In this document: positions 17,365 through 27,133 of the stretch, piece after piece | Layout: each line of letters opens with the position of its first letter | How positions within the stretch are numbered: position 1 is the first letter of the stretch | Assembly (NCBI GenBank): GCA_023336205.1 | Contig: JALQCR010000010.1 | Coordinates: 121,523 to 185,522, forward strand | Source: Pseudanabaena sp. Salubria-1 | GTDB lineage: Bacteria > Cyanobacteriota > Cyanobacteriia > Pseudanabaenales > Pseudanabaenaceae | DNA length: 64,000 nt | Reading direction: 5' to 3' | Position numbers and translations under genes: made by a program | The notes under the pieces: model-generated | Seen by the model: only the letters and a program-made list of their open reading frames with translations | Told to the model about the DNA's origin: nothing | The model's database searches: none

Positions 17365-18045
17365 TTACGATAACTTTGTCGCGATCGCACGTAGATCGGC
17401 GAGATCTTCTGCATCCTTCGGAGGCACAATCTCCACATCTAGCACTCTGAAACCCGCTTGCATTATTTCTTGCAAAATATCATTCGAGTCTCCAATATAA
17501 CGATTCGCGATCCCATCATGAATGATTTGTCGCGATCGCAGATCGAAATTGTCAAGCCAATATGCACTTTTGGGAACTTCATTACACATTGTATTAATTG
17601 CCAAAATCCCGTTAGGTTTGAGAATTCGCGCAATATTCTCCAAAAAACGGCGGCGATAGCTACCAATAATGCAATGAAAACAACGCCCATCTAACGCGAT
17701 ATCAAAAGATGCATCATCAATCCCAGCCAAATCCAGTACATTCGCTTCTAGAAATGTAGCCTTAACTTCTGCCTTCGCTGCATTTTCGTTCGCCCAAGCG
17801 ATCGCATTCGGCGCAATATCCACACCTACCACTTCATAGCCCGCTTGCACAAAGCGAATACTGAGATTGCCAGCACCACAACCTAGCTCCAAAAGTTTAC
17901 CCTGCTTGGGAAAAGCTGCTTTTTGGATCATCGGTTGCCAGCTACGGAGCCAATCTTCAGCATATCCACTACTCCAACCCTCATAATTGGGGTCGTTACG
18001 TCTTTTCTGATAAGCGCGATCGTGACCGATATAGTCGGTTTGCAT
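17365..18045 (-). CDS. class I SAM-dependent methyltransferase
   Basis: The 226-aa product has motif I as LLELGCGAGNLS, an acidic post-I VVGVDIA that would hold the SAM ribose, and FDIALDGRCFHCI at the motif II position. The substrate is unknown. I choose the ATG at 18045 because it follows a cggag ribosome site; an upstream start at 18090 has none. It is 56 bp downstream of a histidine-phosphatase gene on the same strand, so the two may be co-transcribed. Confidence 0.85.
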   Translation of the reverse strand: MQTDYIGHDRAYQKRRNDPNYEGWSSGYAEDWLRSWQPMIQKAAFPKQGKLLELGCGAGNLSIRFVQAGYEVVGVDIAPNAIAWANENAAKAEVKATFLEANVLDLAGIDDASFDIALDGRCFHCIIGSYRRRFLENIARILKPNGILAINTMCNEVPKSAYWLDNFDLRSRQIIHDGIANRYIGDSNDILQEIMQAGFRVLDVEIVPPKDAEDLADLRAIATKLS

Positions 18046-18101
18046 TAAAATCTCCGCCTGATTAACGCATGTTTTTAAGATTGGGAGCACTTACCAAATT
18101 T

Positions 18102-18740
18102 TTAAGTGCCAGATAGCGATCGCAAATCAGCATCCATAAAACTGCGATCACCTAAAACCTTGAGCATGGGGCCAAGTGCGCCAAACTGGACTATGCTCAG
18201 CGAGGCGGCGGGGACATCAATGCGATCGCGATATCTACCCATATCGATTCCCAATAAGCCGCACAAAATAACGCGAATTGTTGCCTTGTGTGAAACGACT
18301 AATACATTACCCGATGGATACATTTCTTGAATTTCGGCAACTACAAATGAAGCTCGACTGGCAAGCTGTACCGCCGTTTCGCCGCCCGTGGGGGGATTCC
18401 ACGCAGGTTCCGTTAACCAACGGAGATAATCTTCACTATAATTCTCTTTGACAAAATCATTGGTTAGTCCTTCCCATTTGCCATAACGTAATTCTTTCAA
18501 GCCATCTCGAAATTGCATTTCCATGCCGATCGCTTTGCATAATGGTGTGGCTGTAGCGATCGTCCGTTTCATGGGACTGACAAATACGGCATCCCATGCG
18601 ATCGCTTTATAAGCGTCGCCAAAGGCGATCGCCATTTTTTCACCGTTAGCAGTTAACTCAGGATCAAGATCGCCACAATAGCCGCCAGTACGACTATAGG
18701 CAGTTTCACCATGACGAAGCAGATATAGTTTTAGGCTCAT
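18102..18740 (-). CDS. histidine phosphatase (phosphoglycerate mutase-like)
   Basis: The product has the family's LRHGET phosphohistidine motif at about residues 8-13, SPMKRTIATA with the phosphate-binding Arg, the acid-catalyst region ELRYGKWEGLT, and the second catalytic His in VVSHKATIRV. At 212 aa it is close to cobalamin-phosphatase/phosphoglycerate-mutase-like members; the substrate cannot be told from sequence. It is the first gene before a methyltransferase on the minus strand. The sequence just upstream of its start runs into the homopolymer block, so its promoter region is unreliable here. Confidence 0.88.
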   Translation of the reverse strand: MSLKLYLLRHGETAYSRTGGYCGDLDPELTANGEKMAIAFGDAYKAIAWDAVFVSPMKRTIATATPLCKAIGMEMQFRDGLKELRYGKWEGLTNDFVKENYSEDYLRWLTEPAWNPPTGGETAVQLASRASFVVAEIQEMYPSGNVLVVSHKATIRVILCGLLGIDMGRYRDRIDVPAASLSIVQFGALGPMLKVLGDRSFMDADLRSLSGT

Positions 18741-18755
18741 AGTTCTCTTTTTAGC

Positions 18756-18973
<218 letters not shown>

Positions 18974-19058
18974 CTTCTGTTTTGGGGTAATCAAACCTTT
19001 GATTGCTATAAAAGCCAATACTTTTGTTGAGACTTTTGCAAACCAACACTCTCAACAA

Positions 19059-19109
19059 AACCCAAAAACTAGAATTTGGCTCAAAGAGCCAAATTCTAGT
19101 TTTTGGGTT
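19059..19109 (-). terminator. 24-bp-arm hairpin after the helicase gene
   Basis: The arms aacccaaaaactagaatttg... and the inverted copy close on aaa with a ggctc/gagcc tip. The right arm overlaps the helicase stop codon. A further weaker stem (ttttgttgag/ctcaacaaaa) lies at 19022-19060. Confidence 0.8.
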
Positions 19110-20589
19110 AGATATTGTAATCTTCTGCCTTTTCGGCTGCGATCGCCTGTTTTTTATTAATATTTCTGTCGTATTTAATTCCTATTTGTAATACATTGTC
19201 TTGAGGAAGCTCTGGCGATCGCTCAATGCCTCTGCGTCGCTCTGAAGTTCTTACTTCACTGGTATCCTCGGTAACTACTTCATAGAGAACTGCTTGTTTA
19301 TTAGCTTCAGTGCCGCGCCGCAAAACGCGACCTAAGCGCTGAATATATTCACGGGCTGAGCCAGTACCCGATAGCAGAATGGCAATCCTTGCATCAGGCA
19401 CATCGACACCTTCATTTAAAACATGGGAAGCCGCAAGGGTTTTATATTTGCCTTCTCGAAAAAACGTTAAAATTTCGTGGCGTTCCTTCACAGGAGTTTG
19501 ATGCGTGAGTGCTGGAATTAATAAATCTTGCGAAATACGATAAACAGTGGCATTGTCGTTCGTGAAAATTAGAATCCTCTCGCTGAAATGTTGAGCCAGT
19601 AAATCTGACAAAACCCGTAACTTTGCTTCTGTTCCTAAAGATATCTCCTTCGATTCTCGATGGGCAAGCATTGCTCTTCTACCTGCTTGCGATCGCGCAC
19701 TCGCCTGCACAAATCTCTGCCATCCTTCAAGACTGCCAAGAGAAATTTTTGATTCCTTGAGAAACATATTGCGACTTTCAATTAAAGAATCATAGCGATC
19801 GCGTTCTTGTGCTGAAAGAGAAACCTTAATCTGGACGATTTTATGTTCTGCTAGGGCTTGTCCTGCCAAATCTTCGGCGGATTTGCGATAGACTTCTTCA
19901 CCAATTAGAAGTTCTAAATCTGCATGTTTACCATCACTACGTTCTGGCGTGGCGGTTAGCCCTAGTCGATAGGGCGCGATCGCATATTCCGCAATCACTC
20001 GAAAAAAATCCGTTGGCAAATGATGGCATTCATCAAACACGATCAAACCATAGAGATTACCTAGAGATTCAGCTTGAATGGCAGCACTATCATAAGTTGC
20101 TACTAAAATCGCGGTGCGATCGCGAGATCCTCCTCCTAATAAACCAATCTCCACATCAGGAAAAGCAGCTAATAAATGTGCATACCACTGATGCATCAAA
20201 TCGAGGGTGGGCACGACAACTAAAGTACTGCGATTTGTAACTTGCATCGCTAGCTGTGCTAGATAAGTTTTACCTGCGGCAGTCGGTAAAACAACCACAC
20301 CACATTTTCCGACTCTCTGCCATGCTGCAAGAGCTTCGCTCTGGTGCGAATAAGGCTCCATTTTGCTATGAGAATCTAATTTGACTTCTTGATATCCCCG
20401 TGACTTATCTTCGATCGCAATTCCTTCTGAACGCAAAGTCAAAATCAACTCGCGATAGCGATTAGCAGGAATCCGAAATTTCTCAATGCGATCGTCCCAT
20501 GTGGCAAATTCAATCCATGCTTTACCTTTGGGCGGTGGATGGAGAATTAAGGTTCCGCGATCGTAAGTTAGTTGAGGAATGCGGGGCAT
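19108..20589 (-). CDS. XPB/Ssl2-like DEAD-box superfamily 2 helicase
   Basis: The 493-aa product has the complete set of SF2 motifs: Walker A in LPTAAGKTYLA, motif II FDECHHLP, motif III LTATPERSDG, motif V NEGVDVPDA and motif VI QRLGRVLRRG. The N-terminal 70 residues resemble the damage-recognition-like domain of bacterial XPB homologues, which unwind DNA in repair. There is no nuclease domain. Length is slightly short of typical bacterial XPB (about 550) but nothing essential is missing. It stands alone. Confidence 0.88.
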   Translation of the reverse strand: MPRIPQLTYDRGTLILHPPPKGKAWIEFATWDDRIEKFRIPANRYRELILTLRSEGIAIEDKSRGYQEVKLDSHSKMEPYSHQSEALAAWQRVGKCGVVVLPTAAGKTYLAQLAMQVTNRSTLVVVPTLDLMHQWYAHLLAAFPDVEIGLLGGGSRDRTAILVATYDSAAIQAESLGNLYGLIVFDECHHLPTDFFRVIAEYAIAPYRLGLTATPERSDGKHADLELLIGEEVYRKSAEDLAGQALAEHKIVQIKVSLSAQERDRYDSLIESRNMFLKESKISLGSLEGWQRFVQASARSQAGRRAMLAHRESKEISLGTEAKLRVLSDLLAQHFSERILIFTNDNATVYRISQDLLIPALTHQTPVKERHEILTFFREGKYKTLAASHVLNEGVDVPDARIAILLSGTGSAREYIQRLGRVLRRGTEANKQAVLYEVVTEDTSEVRTSERRRGIERSPELPQDNVLQIGIKYDRNINKKQAIAAEKAEDYNI

Positions 20590-20722
20590 GTCTAGTACAA
20601 ATGGTGGAATTCTATGAGCAAAGCTTGAAAAAGTTCGTAAAAATGTTTAAAATATTTAGGAACTAATCATCTTTAGATTCGTCCTGTAGCAGGAAGCGTA
20701 ATTTCTGTACGCAAAAATAGTG

Positions 20723-20797
20723 ATCATGTTGAGGATTGTAAACGTTTATGATTAAAATCAATCATGTGAGGATTGTAAACGTTTATGATTAAAATCA
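20723..20797 (+). repeat. 37/38-bp tandem duplication of the porin start region
   Basis: The unit atcatgttgaggattgtaaa... (20723-20760) is repeated with one base deleted at 20761-20797. Each copy carries a gagg ribosome site and the codons ATG-ATT-AAA-ATC. The first copy opens a 14-codon frame ending TAA at the second start; the second starts the porin gene. Confidence 0.9.
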
Positions 20798-22874
20798 GAT
20801 CTTCTAGCTATATCAATTTAGTTGCCCTTACAGCAACAACGATTGCCACAACAATCATATCTATCTTTAACTCCAGCTATGCTCAGGCTGAGGTTCAAAA
20901 AGAAACTAAGATCGCCACAAATGAATCTGATCTAATTCGGTCAATTAGTCGAGATCCAATGATCACGCCAGCGATCGCCCCCAACAAATCTGAGACATTC
21001 CAAGCACCAGTAAATCCTAATACTGACTCACAGATTATTCGGGCGATCAACGCCGAGCTAAGACAGTCAAAACCAGTTATAACTAGCGATCGTACTAAAC
21101 CAAGTCTTAATGCTCAGGGTGTTACCTCGGTTTCGCAACTAAGTGATGTTAAACCCACAGACTGGGCATTTACAGCATTACAATCCCTCGTTGAGCGCTA
21201 TGGCTGCATTGCTGGTTATCCTAATAGTACCTATCGCGGCAGTCAAGCAACCAGCCGTTATGAATAGGGCAACCGCACACGTTTCTGAATATTTTGGTAA
21301 AATCCATTTCTTAGATCGAGATTGCTTGATTCTAGAATTTTGAGATCGCAAGTTTCACAATAAATACACAATTGATAGATTTTGAAAGAATTTCCTGTTT
21401 TGTATTCATTTTGATTGAAACCTTTACCTAACAAGCGTTTACAGTCTACTTATAAATTATTCAGAAACGTGTGCGGTTGCCCTGCCGTTATGAATTTGCC
21501 GCAGGTTTAAACGCTTGTCTCGACAAAATCAACGAAATTATCTCCTCTGGGCTAGCCGACAAAGTTGGCAAAGAAGATCTCGAAACCTTAAAAAAGCTGC
21601 AAGAAGAATTTGCCGCAGAACTTGCCACCTTACGTGGTCGAGTTGATGCTCTCGATGCAAAAACAGCCAAGCTAGAGGCACAGCAATTTTCCACAACTAC
21701 GAAACTGTTTGGTCAAGCCATTTTTGGATTACAAAGTCGTTTACCTAATACTGGTAGCCTGACTCCGAGAGATGGCACGCGCAACACAGTCGATGATGCG
21801 ACTAACCTCACCTTTGGCTATAACCTCCAACTCAGCTTGGTCACCCAGTTTGACAATCGCAGTCTTTTGTCAACAGGTATCCAAGCAGGGAATGCTTCTA
21901 CCGCTTCCACACTTTTTGCAAACAATAACTTTCTGACCAATAATTACACTCGGCTTAGATATGAGTTGGATACAGCCAATTCAATCCAATTGAGCGATTT
22001 GTCCTATCGCTTTTTAGTAGGCGATCGCTTAGCAGTAATTGTTGGTGCAGCAGGATTCGCTGCATCAAGTGTATTTCGTGGTCCCAACCGTTATGAAAGT
22101 GCTGCAGGTCAAGGTGCTCTCTCAGCCTTTTCTCAACGTAACCCAATCCTCAACTTCCCAGGACAAGCTGGGATTGGTTTTGACTGGCAAATCAGCGATA
22201 ACATTAGCTTGCAGGGTGTTTATACTGCATCCTTGGCATCAAATCCTCAAAATGGTTTAACAGGCGGCCCCTTTACCGCAGGTGTCCAACTGGCGATTAC
22301 GCCCAGTGATGCAATTGATCTCGCGCTTTATTACCTTAATTCCTACACTACTAATGCCAGCTTAAATACGGGCGTGGGCGATAACTTAATCGGTCCGATC
22401 GCAGGACGTTTCTCTACCAATGCCTTTGGTGGTACTGCGACATGGAGAATCTCTCCTCAGGTTACTTTGGGTGGTTGGGCTGGTTACACCACATCCGAAT
22501 CTAGAGATGTGGGCTTAGGTGGCACAGTTAATACATTTAACTGGATGGCTTTTCTCAACTTCCCTGATTTATTTGCTGAAGGTAACTTGGGCGGGATCTA
22601 TGTTGGACAGCCTCCAAAGATCACCAGCAGTAACATTACCCAAAATGGAGTAGCTGCTTTTAACATTCCTAGTACGATCGGTTTGACTGGTGTTAATGCA
22701 GGGGACTTTGGTGGACAGCCTTCGACAACAACTCATTTAGAGTTGTTTTATCGGATGCGCCTGAATGACAATATTAGTATTACCCCAGGGGTGCTATTTA
22801 TTTTTAATCCTGTACAAACAGCTGGCAGTGACACGATCACCGTTGGCGCGATCCGCACAACTTTCACATTCTAA
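20785..22874 (+). pseudogene. iron-uptake-type porin (SLH + OprB-like barrel), split by a MITE
   Basis: The first part (20785-21265) has a signal peptide ending near SSYAQA and an SLH domain (LSDVKPTDWAFTALQSLVER). The frame stops at a TAG created by the MITE boundary. The second part resumes at 21484 in RYEFAAGLNACLDK, then a short coiled coil and an OprB-like beta-barrel ending IRTTFTF at 22874. Joining the two across one copy of the 12-bp target duplication gives a full-length porin of normal layout. Such porins sit in the outer membrane and bind cell wall through SLH. Everything downstream is intact, so the insertion looks recent. Without a new start, the second part lacks an export signal. 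Confidence 0.88.
21266..21483. mobile_element. 218-bp MITE with 25-bp perfect terminal inverted repeats
   Basis: Ends begin agggcaaccgcacacgtttc and match perfectly for 25 bp in inverse orientation. The flanks carry an exact 12-bp direct repeat, gccgttatgaat, at 21254-21265 and 21484-21495. No coding capacity is seen. A 10-13-bp target duplication suggests mobilisation by an IS4-like transposase; its autonomous parent is not in the window. Confidence 0.93.
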
Positions 22875-22883
22875 GACAAATCC

Positions 22884-22920
22884 AAAACGCAAGGGGGCGC
22901 TTCGCGCCCCCTTGCGTTTT
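22884..22920 (+). terminator. porin terminator with gcgc-ttc-gcgc tip
   Basis: The perfect 17-bp arms aaaacgcaagggggcgc and the inverted copy, triloop ttc, lie 10 bp after the porin stop. Confidence 0.9.
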
Positions 22921-23019
22921 GGGTATAAGATCTTTTCTTAAATTTTGGGAACCATAGAAATAGCCTAGTCGTCTTGGGTGAAATAAATTCTTAATGGAAC
23001 TACTTCCGAGATGTTTACG

Positions 23020-24319
23020 CTTAGTGGTGCAGAAAACTCAGGAGAGTCTCAAGATGAGACAATGGTAATACGAGCAAATTCGATACGAAAATCTAACTTT
23101 TCGCGTTTGGCAATAGAAGCACAGGCAGGGGGAGGATTAGTTCTAGGGAAAATCTGCAAAAGAGGAAGAGGTTTTTGTTGGTAAAGAAGGGTGTGAAGCT
23201 GACGGAGACCGAGTTGCAGAAAACTCAAGCCGCGATGATCGTGCCAATCAATAGCCGCCCTTTGCCCCAAACGCACCAACATTATGCCAAGAATTACAGC
23301 AATCAGGTTAGCCGTGGCAAGGAGCATAAACAAACAGGTAAGAGATTGAGCATCACGGAGATGCGAGCTAACCACATTAAAAGCCGCCGACTTGTAATCC
23401 TTAAAATGAGGTTCAATACCGCCAAAGCGTTTGCCATAGAGAGCAAAAGTCTTTAATGAAGGGGGAATATCGCTAAGGACAGCCCATGAACCGTTAGCCA
23501 TGTCTAGGTTAGCCGTCGCTAAATGACAATTAACATCACCGAGTACGGTGACATCGGGAACTAGATAAGCTTGCTCTGCGGGAGGTATCAGTTGTTCAAC
23601 ACGCTTGGTTGTACCTGTTGGCAGAGTCACTAGCAGATCGCTCTTTGCGCGAATTGCCCAAGACCAGTGATTTTGCTGTAACCATCGGATTAATTCCCCA
23701 TGTTCAAAACCTCGGTCGGCAAGCAAGGTCACCGTACTTTGTGGCGGCAATAGAGAGCGTACTTGTTCTAAGACGGGACGATAATGTTCAAAGCCAACTG
23801 TAGCGCTGCCATGCTCTAGTACTACTTGAGCTAGAGTAATCGACCTCCCTCCCCAAATCAAGCATACTTCTATAAGACAGAATTTATCCCACAGCATACT
23901 TGTGTCTAAGGCTAGTTCCAACGATTCTCCTGCAAATGCTTGGAGAAAGTGCTTCACCAATGGGTTATAGAATCTCTCGGCGATGATATGTGGATTATGC
24001 ACAAAGTAGCTTAGTCTTTCCATCTGACTTCTGGCTTGGCACTCTCGATGGCTCAAATAGGGCAACCAATGACTCAGACTTGCCCTTCCTGATTGCAATA
24101 TCGCGGCTACTGCCTCCGCAAATCCTTGGAGATGTCGCTTATCTTTTGGCTTGAGCCATTGACGCAGTTGTTCTTGTAGCTGAAGATATAGGTGGGGCAT
24201 TTGTATAAGATCTTTTGTTGAGGAACTTGAGTATCTCATCTCTTGCCCCTTTTTGCCTCTTGTCTCATGATGAGATTCTATGCCTAGCAACGCTTTTCAG
24301 ATTTTTCTGCACCACTAAG
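23020..24319 (-). mobile_element. IS4-family insertion sequence, complete, 1300 bp
   Basis: Terminal inverted repeats begin cttagtggtgcagaaaa at both ends. A 10-bp target duplication gatgtttacg flanks it at 23010-23019 and 24320-24329. It encodes one intact transposase. It lies about 90 bp upstream of the start of the secreted-protein gene at 25242, probably in that gene's upstream region. Confidence 0.93.
23049..24290 (-). CDS. IS4-family DDE transposase
   Basis: The 413-aa product has the DDE residues in LALDTSMLWDKF (first Asp), LLADRGFEHGEL (second Asp) and a Y-R-E-K type box YGKRFGGIEPHFKDYKSA (catalytic Glu). The N-terminal third holds a helical DNA-binding region. The gene fills its element almost from end to end and appears functional. 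Confidence 0.9.
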   Translation of the reverse strand: MLGIESHHETRGKKGQEMRYSSSSTKDLIQMPHLYLQLQEQLRQWLKPKDKRHLQGFAEAVAAILQSGRASLSHWLPYLSHRECQARSQMERLSYFVHNPHIIAERFYNPLVKHFLQAFAGESLELALDTSMLWDKFCLIEVCLIWGGRSITLAQVVLEHGSATVGFEHYRPVLEQVRSLLPPQSTVTLLADRGFEHGELIRWLQQNHWSWAIRAKSDLLVTLPTGTTKRVEQLIPPAEQAYLVPDVTVLGDVNCHLATANLDMANGSWAVLSDIPPSLKTFALYGKRFGGIEPHFKDYKSAAFNVVSSHLRDAQSLTCLFMLLATANLIAVILGIMLVRLGQRAAIDWHDHRGLSFLQLGLRQLHTLLYQQKPLPLLQIFPRTNPPPACASIAKREKLDFRIEFARITIVSS

Positions 24320-24420
24320 GATGTTTACGTCTATCTGAAGCTTTGGGCAAATAATAAAGTCTCAGTTTCAGCATTACTCAATCGCTAACCAATAAATATC
24401 AAGAGGGAAATGAAAATGCT

Positions 24421-25238
24421 GGTAGTCCTAAAAAGGAAAGGATGTAGGAAAATATCCAGATAGTTGATACAAAGTAAAGTAATGTCAGAAGCAAGGCCAT
24501 CCTGTCCATCCTGCCAGTCCGTATCCGTTGTAAAAAACGGCAGTACACGACATGGAAAACAAAATTATAAATGTCGGGACTGTGGTCGTCAATTTGTAGA
24601 AAATCCACAGTGGCAGAGAGTTTCAGAGCGTACCCAAGACACTTATGACCTTCTTGAGAAACTACTACTAGAAAAAATCCCACTAGCTGGAATTGCCAGA
24701 GTCCTCAAGGTGTCAGAGAGATGGTTGCAAAGTTACGTCAATCATAAATATGAAAACGTTCCTCAGCAGGTGGAGGTAGAACCAAAACCAAAACGCCGTT
24801 TGACCATACAGATGGATGAATTGTGGTCTTTTGTGGACGACAAAGGCAATAAACAGTGGGTATGGCTTGCCATTGATGCCGAGACTCGTGAAATTGTCGG
24901 TTGTTATATAGGCGATCGCACTGGTGAATCAGCTCAGAAGTTATGGGAATCGTTGCCTAGCGTCTATCGCCAATGTGCGGTTATTTATACTGACTTCTAT
25001 TCGTCTTATCCAGTTGTCCTGCACAGCAAACGTCATAGGGCTGTCGGGAAAGAAACGGGAAAGACCAACTATATTGAGAGATTCAACTGTACGTTACGTC
25101 AACGAGTATCAAGACTAGTTAGAAAGACCTTATCTTTTTCTAAGAAATTGGAAAATCACATTGGAGCCATTTGGAATTTTATTCATCATTACAACGATTC
25201 TTTACCTCCGTGTGCGTCCTTTCCTTTTTAGGACTACC
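24421..25238 (+). mobile_element. IS1-family insertion sequence, copy 1, 818 bp
   Basis: Terminal inverted repeats ggtagtcctaaaaaggaaag and its inverse define the ends. The 8-bp target duplication aaaatgct (24413-24420; 25239-25246) contains the start codon of the interrupted gene. It is nearly identical to copy 2 at 56325-57142. Confidence 0.95.
24482..25231 (+). CDS. IS1-family transposase, single ORF
   Basis: The 249-aa product has an N-terminal zinc finger (CPSCQS...CRDCGRQF), a helix-turn-helix (LAGIARVLKVSERWL) and a DDE catalytic domain with MDELWSFV and IYTDFYSSYP, then a C-terminal YIERFNCTLRQRVSRL. Unlike classical IS1, no insA/insB frameshift is needed. I choose the ATG at 24482 (MSEARPSC); upstream codons are not family-like. 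Confidence 0.93.
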   Translation: MSEARPSCPSCQSVSVVKNGSTRHGKQNYKCRDCGRQFVENPQWQRVSERTQDTYDLLEKLLLEKIPLAGIARVLKVSERWLQSYVNHKYENVPQQVEVEPKPKRRLTIQMDELWSFVDDKGNKQWVWLAIDAETREIVGCYIGDRTGESAQKLWESLPSVYRQCAVIYTDFYSSYPVVLHSKRHRAVGKETGKTNYIERFNCTLRQRVSRLVRKTLSFSKKLENHIGAIWNFIHHYNDSLPPCASFPF

Positions 25239-25241
25239 AAA

Positions 25242-26075
25242 ATGCTAACTCGGATCAAGAATTACACATTCAATTTGGGGGCGATCGCAATTACACTTGG
25301 TGCAACTGCGATCGGGGCATCTCCATCACTTGCTCAAACTACCTCAGTTCCAATTACTGGCGGAAGTTTTACTGTAAATGTGACTAATGCCGCCACAAAC
25401 AACGTTAATAGCACAGCGGTAACTGTACTTACACCAGTTGGAACTGCTCAAGTTTCCGCACTGTCTGGAACTACTGCTGGCACAACCAATCTGACTGCTG
25501 GTAATAGCTTTGATATTGTTGGCAAATCCACTGGCTCCGTGAATTTTGACACTGGTACAACTGCAAATTTCACAAATGCTGACACTACTATCAAGGGTAA
25601 AGTTGTTACCACCACTGCTACTGGTAATGTCTCGGCTTTAGCAGCTCCAGCAACAGTGACTGGCTCCATTCAAAAAGACTCTTTTATTCAAGTTCCCACT
25701 GCGAACATTTCCACATTACCCGCCAATACTGTTGTTATTCCTATTACCAGCGGCAAATTTGATGTCACTCGTTTTAATGATGGGACAACAGTTGGCAACA
25801 GCATCCCCACAGTGTTGACTCCCTATGGATCGGCGCAACTTACCAAGTTTACATTTCAAACCCTTAACAGTTTGAGTCGAACAACAAACGATTTCTTTGT
25901 TGATGATCAAGTGCGTGCTACTGGTTTGGCTTCTGGCTCAATTCCTACTCAAGTGGGAACATTCACAGACGCTAAAACTGCAATTGTCGGCACTCTCAAG
26001 ACTGCTACACTTAACGGCGGCACGTATACCTTGAAGGGAGACATCGCCAATTCAAGGATGAAATGCAACACCTAG
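25242..26075 (+). pseudogene. secreted protein gene cut off from its 5' signals by IS1 and truncated by IS30
   Basis: The frame MLTRIKNYTFNLGAIAITLG encodes a signal peptide ending near SLAQT, then a Thr/Val/Gly-rich beta-type exported domain with two similar halves (VPITGGSFTV and VIPITSGKFDV). I do not recognise a named family. Before the IS1 insertion the start read agaggga-aatga-aaATGCTAACT; the IS1 copy removed its ribosome site. At 26043 the IS30 end begins, and the last codons (IANSRMKCNT) are IS-derived, so the native C-terminus is lost. It is unlikely to be expressed as a normal protein. Confidence 0.8.
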
Positions 26076-27133
26076 AGATCTTTGCGTAAAGGGACTCATA
26101 AGGATATTCTGATATTAATCACAATAATTAGGATACCCTCATGAGCTTTGTCCATCTTACCACCACAGAAAGAAGTGAACTGTATAAACTAAGAGTAATT
26201 GAGCAATTATCTGTATCAGAGATAGGTCGTCGCTTGAAGCGAAACAAAAGTACGATTTCAAGAGAGTTATCGCGCAATACAGACGAGCGACAGATTGGCT
26301 ATTTGCCAGATACTGCGGTTGCCCTGATGAAAGCAAGACGGAAACAAGCAAAGGTAAGATTTCAGAGCATCAGTGCTGAGACGATCGCCGAAGTCAAACA
26401 ACGGTTAGAGCAACACCACAGCCCAGAGCAACTAGCAGGGAGAATGGAAAGGGAGGGGCTAGGTAAAATCAGCTATGAGACGATTTATCTGATGATCTAT
26501 GCAAACCATCAAGAGATGGGAATATATCAACAATATCTGAGGCAGAAGCAAAAGCAACGAAGGCGCAAAGGTCGCCATCAGAAGCGAGGTGGCATTCCCA
26601 ATAGGGTAGGGATAGAGAATCGACCGAAGATTGCAGATTTAAAAACAGAGATTGGACATTGGGAAAGTGATACGGTAATCGGGTGCAACCACACAGGTAT
26701 CGTAGTTACGCATGTTGATAAAGCATCGAAGTATTTACTTGCTGGACTAGCTAAGAACAAGACGATGGATGAGATAAACAGAGTGACATTCAATCTATTT
26801 GAGCCTATAGAATCAACATCTCGAAAGACAATGACCTTTGATAATGGAAGAGAATTCTGTGGGCATGAGAAGCTATCTGAAAGATTGAAACTAGAGACCT
26901 TCTTTGCGAATCCATATCATTCATGGGAACGTGGATTGAATGAACACACCAATGGATTAATTAGAGAGTTCTATCCCAAAAGTACAAACTTTAAAATCGT
27001 GAAAGAAGAGGACTTTCAGAAGGCAGTGAATTTGATCAATCACAGACCCAGAAAATCACTTGACTATCGTACTCCTTACGAAGTATTCTTTGCTTCATCA
27101 GAACCCGTTGCATTTCATCCTTGAATTGGCGAT
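26043..27133 (+). mobile_element. IS30-family insertion sequence, 1091 bp
   Basis: The inverted repeat starting atcgccaattcaaggatgaa is 27 bp at both ends with no mismatch. No 2-3-bp target duplication is visible, so one flank may have been deleted after insertion, consistent with truncation of the preceding gene. Confidence 0.88.
26141..27124 (+). CDS. IS30-family transposase
   Basis: The 327-aa product has the N-terminal helix-turn-helix LSVSEIGRRLKRNKSTISRE, and the DDE domain with HWESDTVIG (first Asp), MTFDNGREF (second Asp) and NEHTNGLIREFYPK (Glu region). All catalytic residues are present. It ends within the right inverted repeat. Confidence 0.95.
   Translation: MSFVHLTTTERSELYKLRVIEQLSVSEIGRRLKRNKSTISRELSRNTDERQIGYLPDTAVALMKARRKQAKVRFQSISAETIAEVKQRLEQHHSPEQLAGRMEREGLGKISYETIYLMIYANHQEMGIYQQYLRQKQKQRRRKGRHQKRGGIPNRVGIENRPKIADLKTEIGHWESDTVIGCNHTGIVVTHVDKASKYLLAGLAKNKTMDEINRVTFNLFEPIESTSRKTMTFDNGREFCGHEKLSERLKLETFFANPYHSWERGLNEHTNGLIREFYPKSTNFKIVKEEDFQKAVNLINHRPRKSLDYRTPYEVFFASSEPVAFHP

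Noticed and set aside
23175..23803. Plus-strand frames in the IS4-type element
   Set aside because: Antisense to an intact transposase.
24399..24683. Minus-strand membrane-like frame (also at 56318-56587) across the IS1 start
   Set aside because: It is antisense to the IS1 transposase and its conservation follows from the two IS copies.
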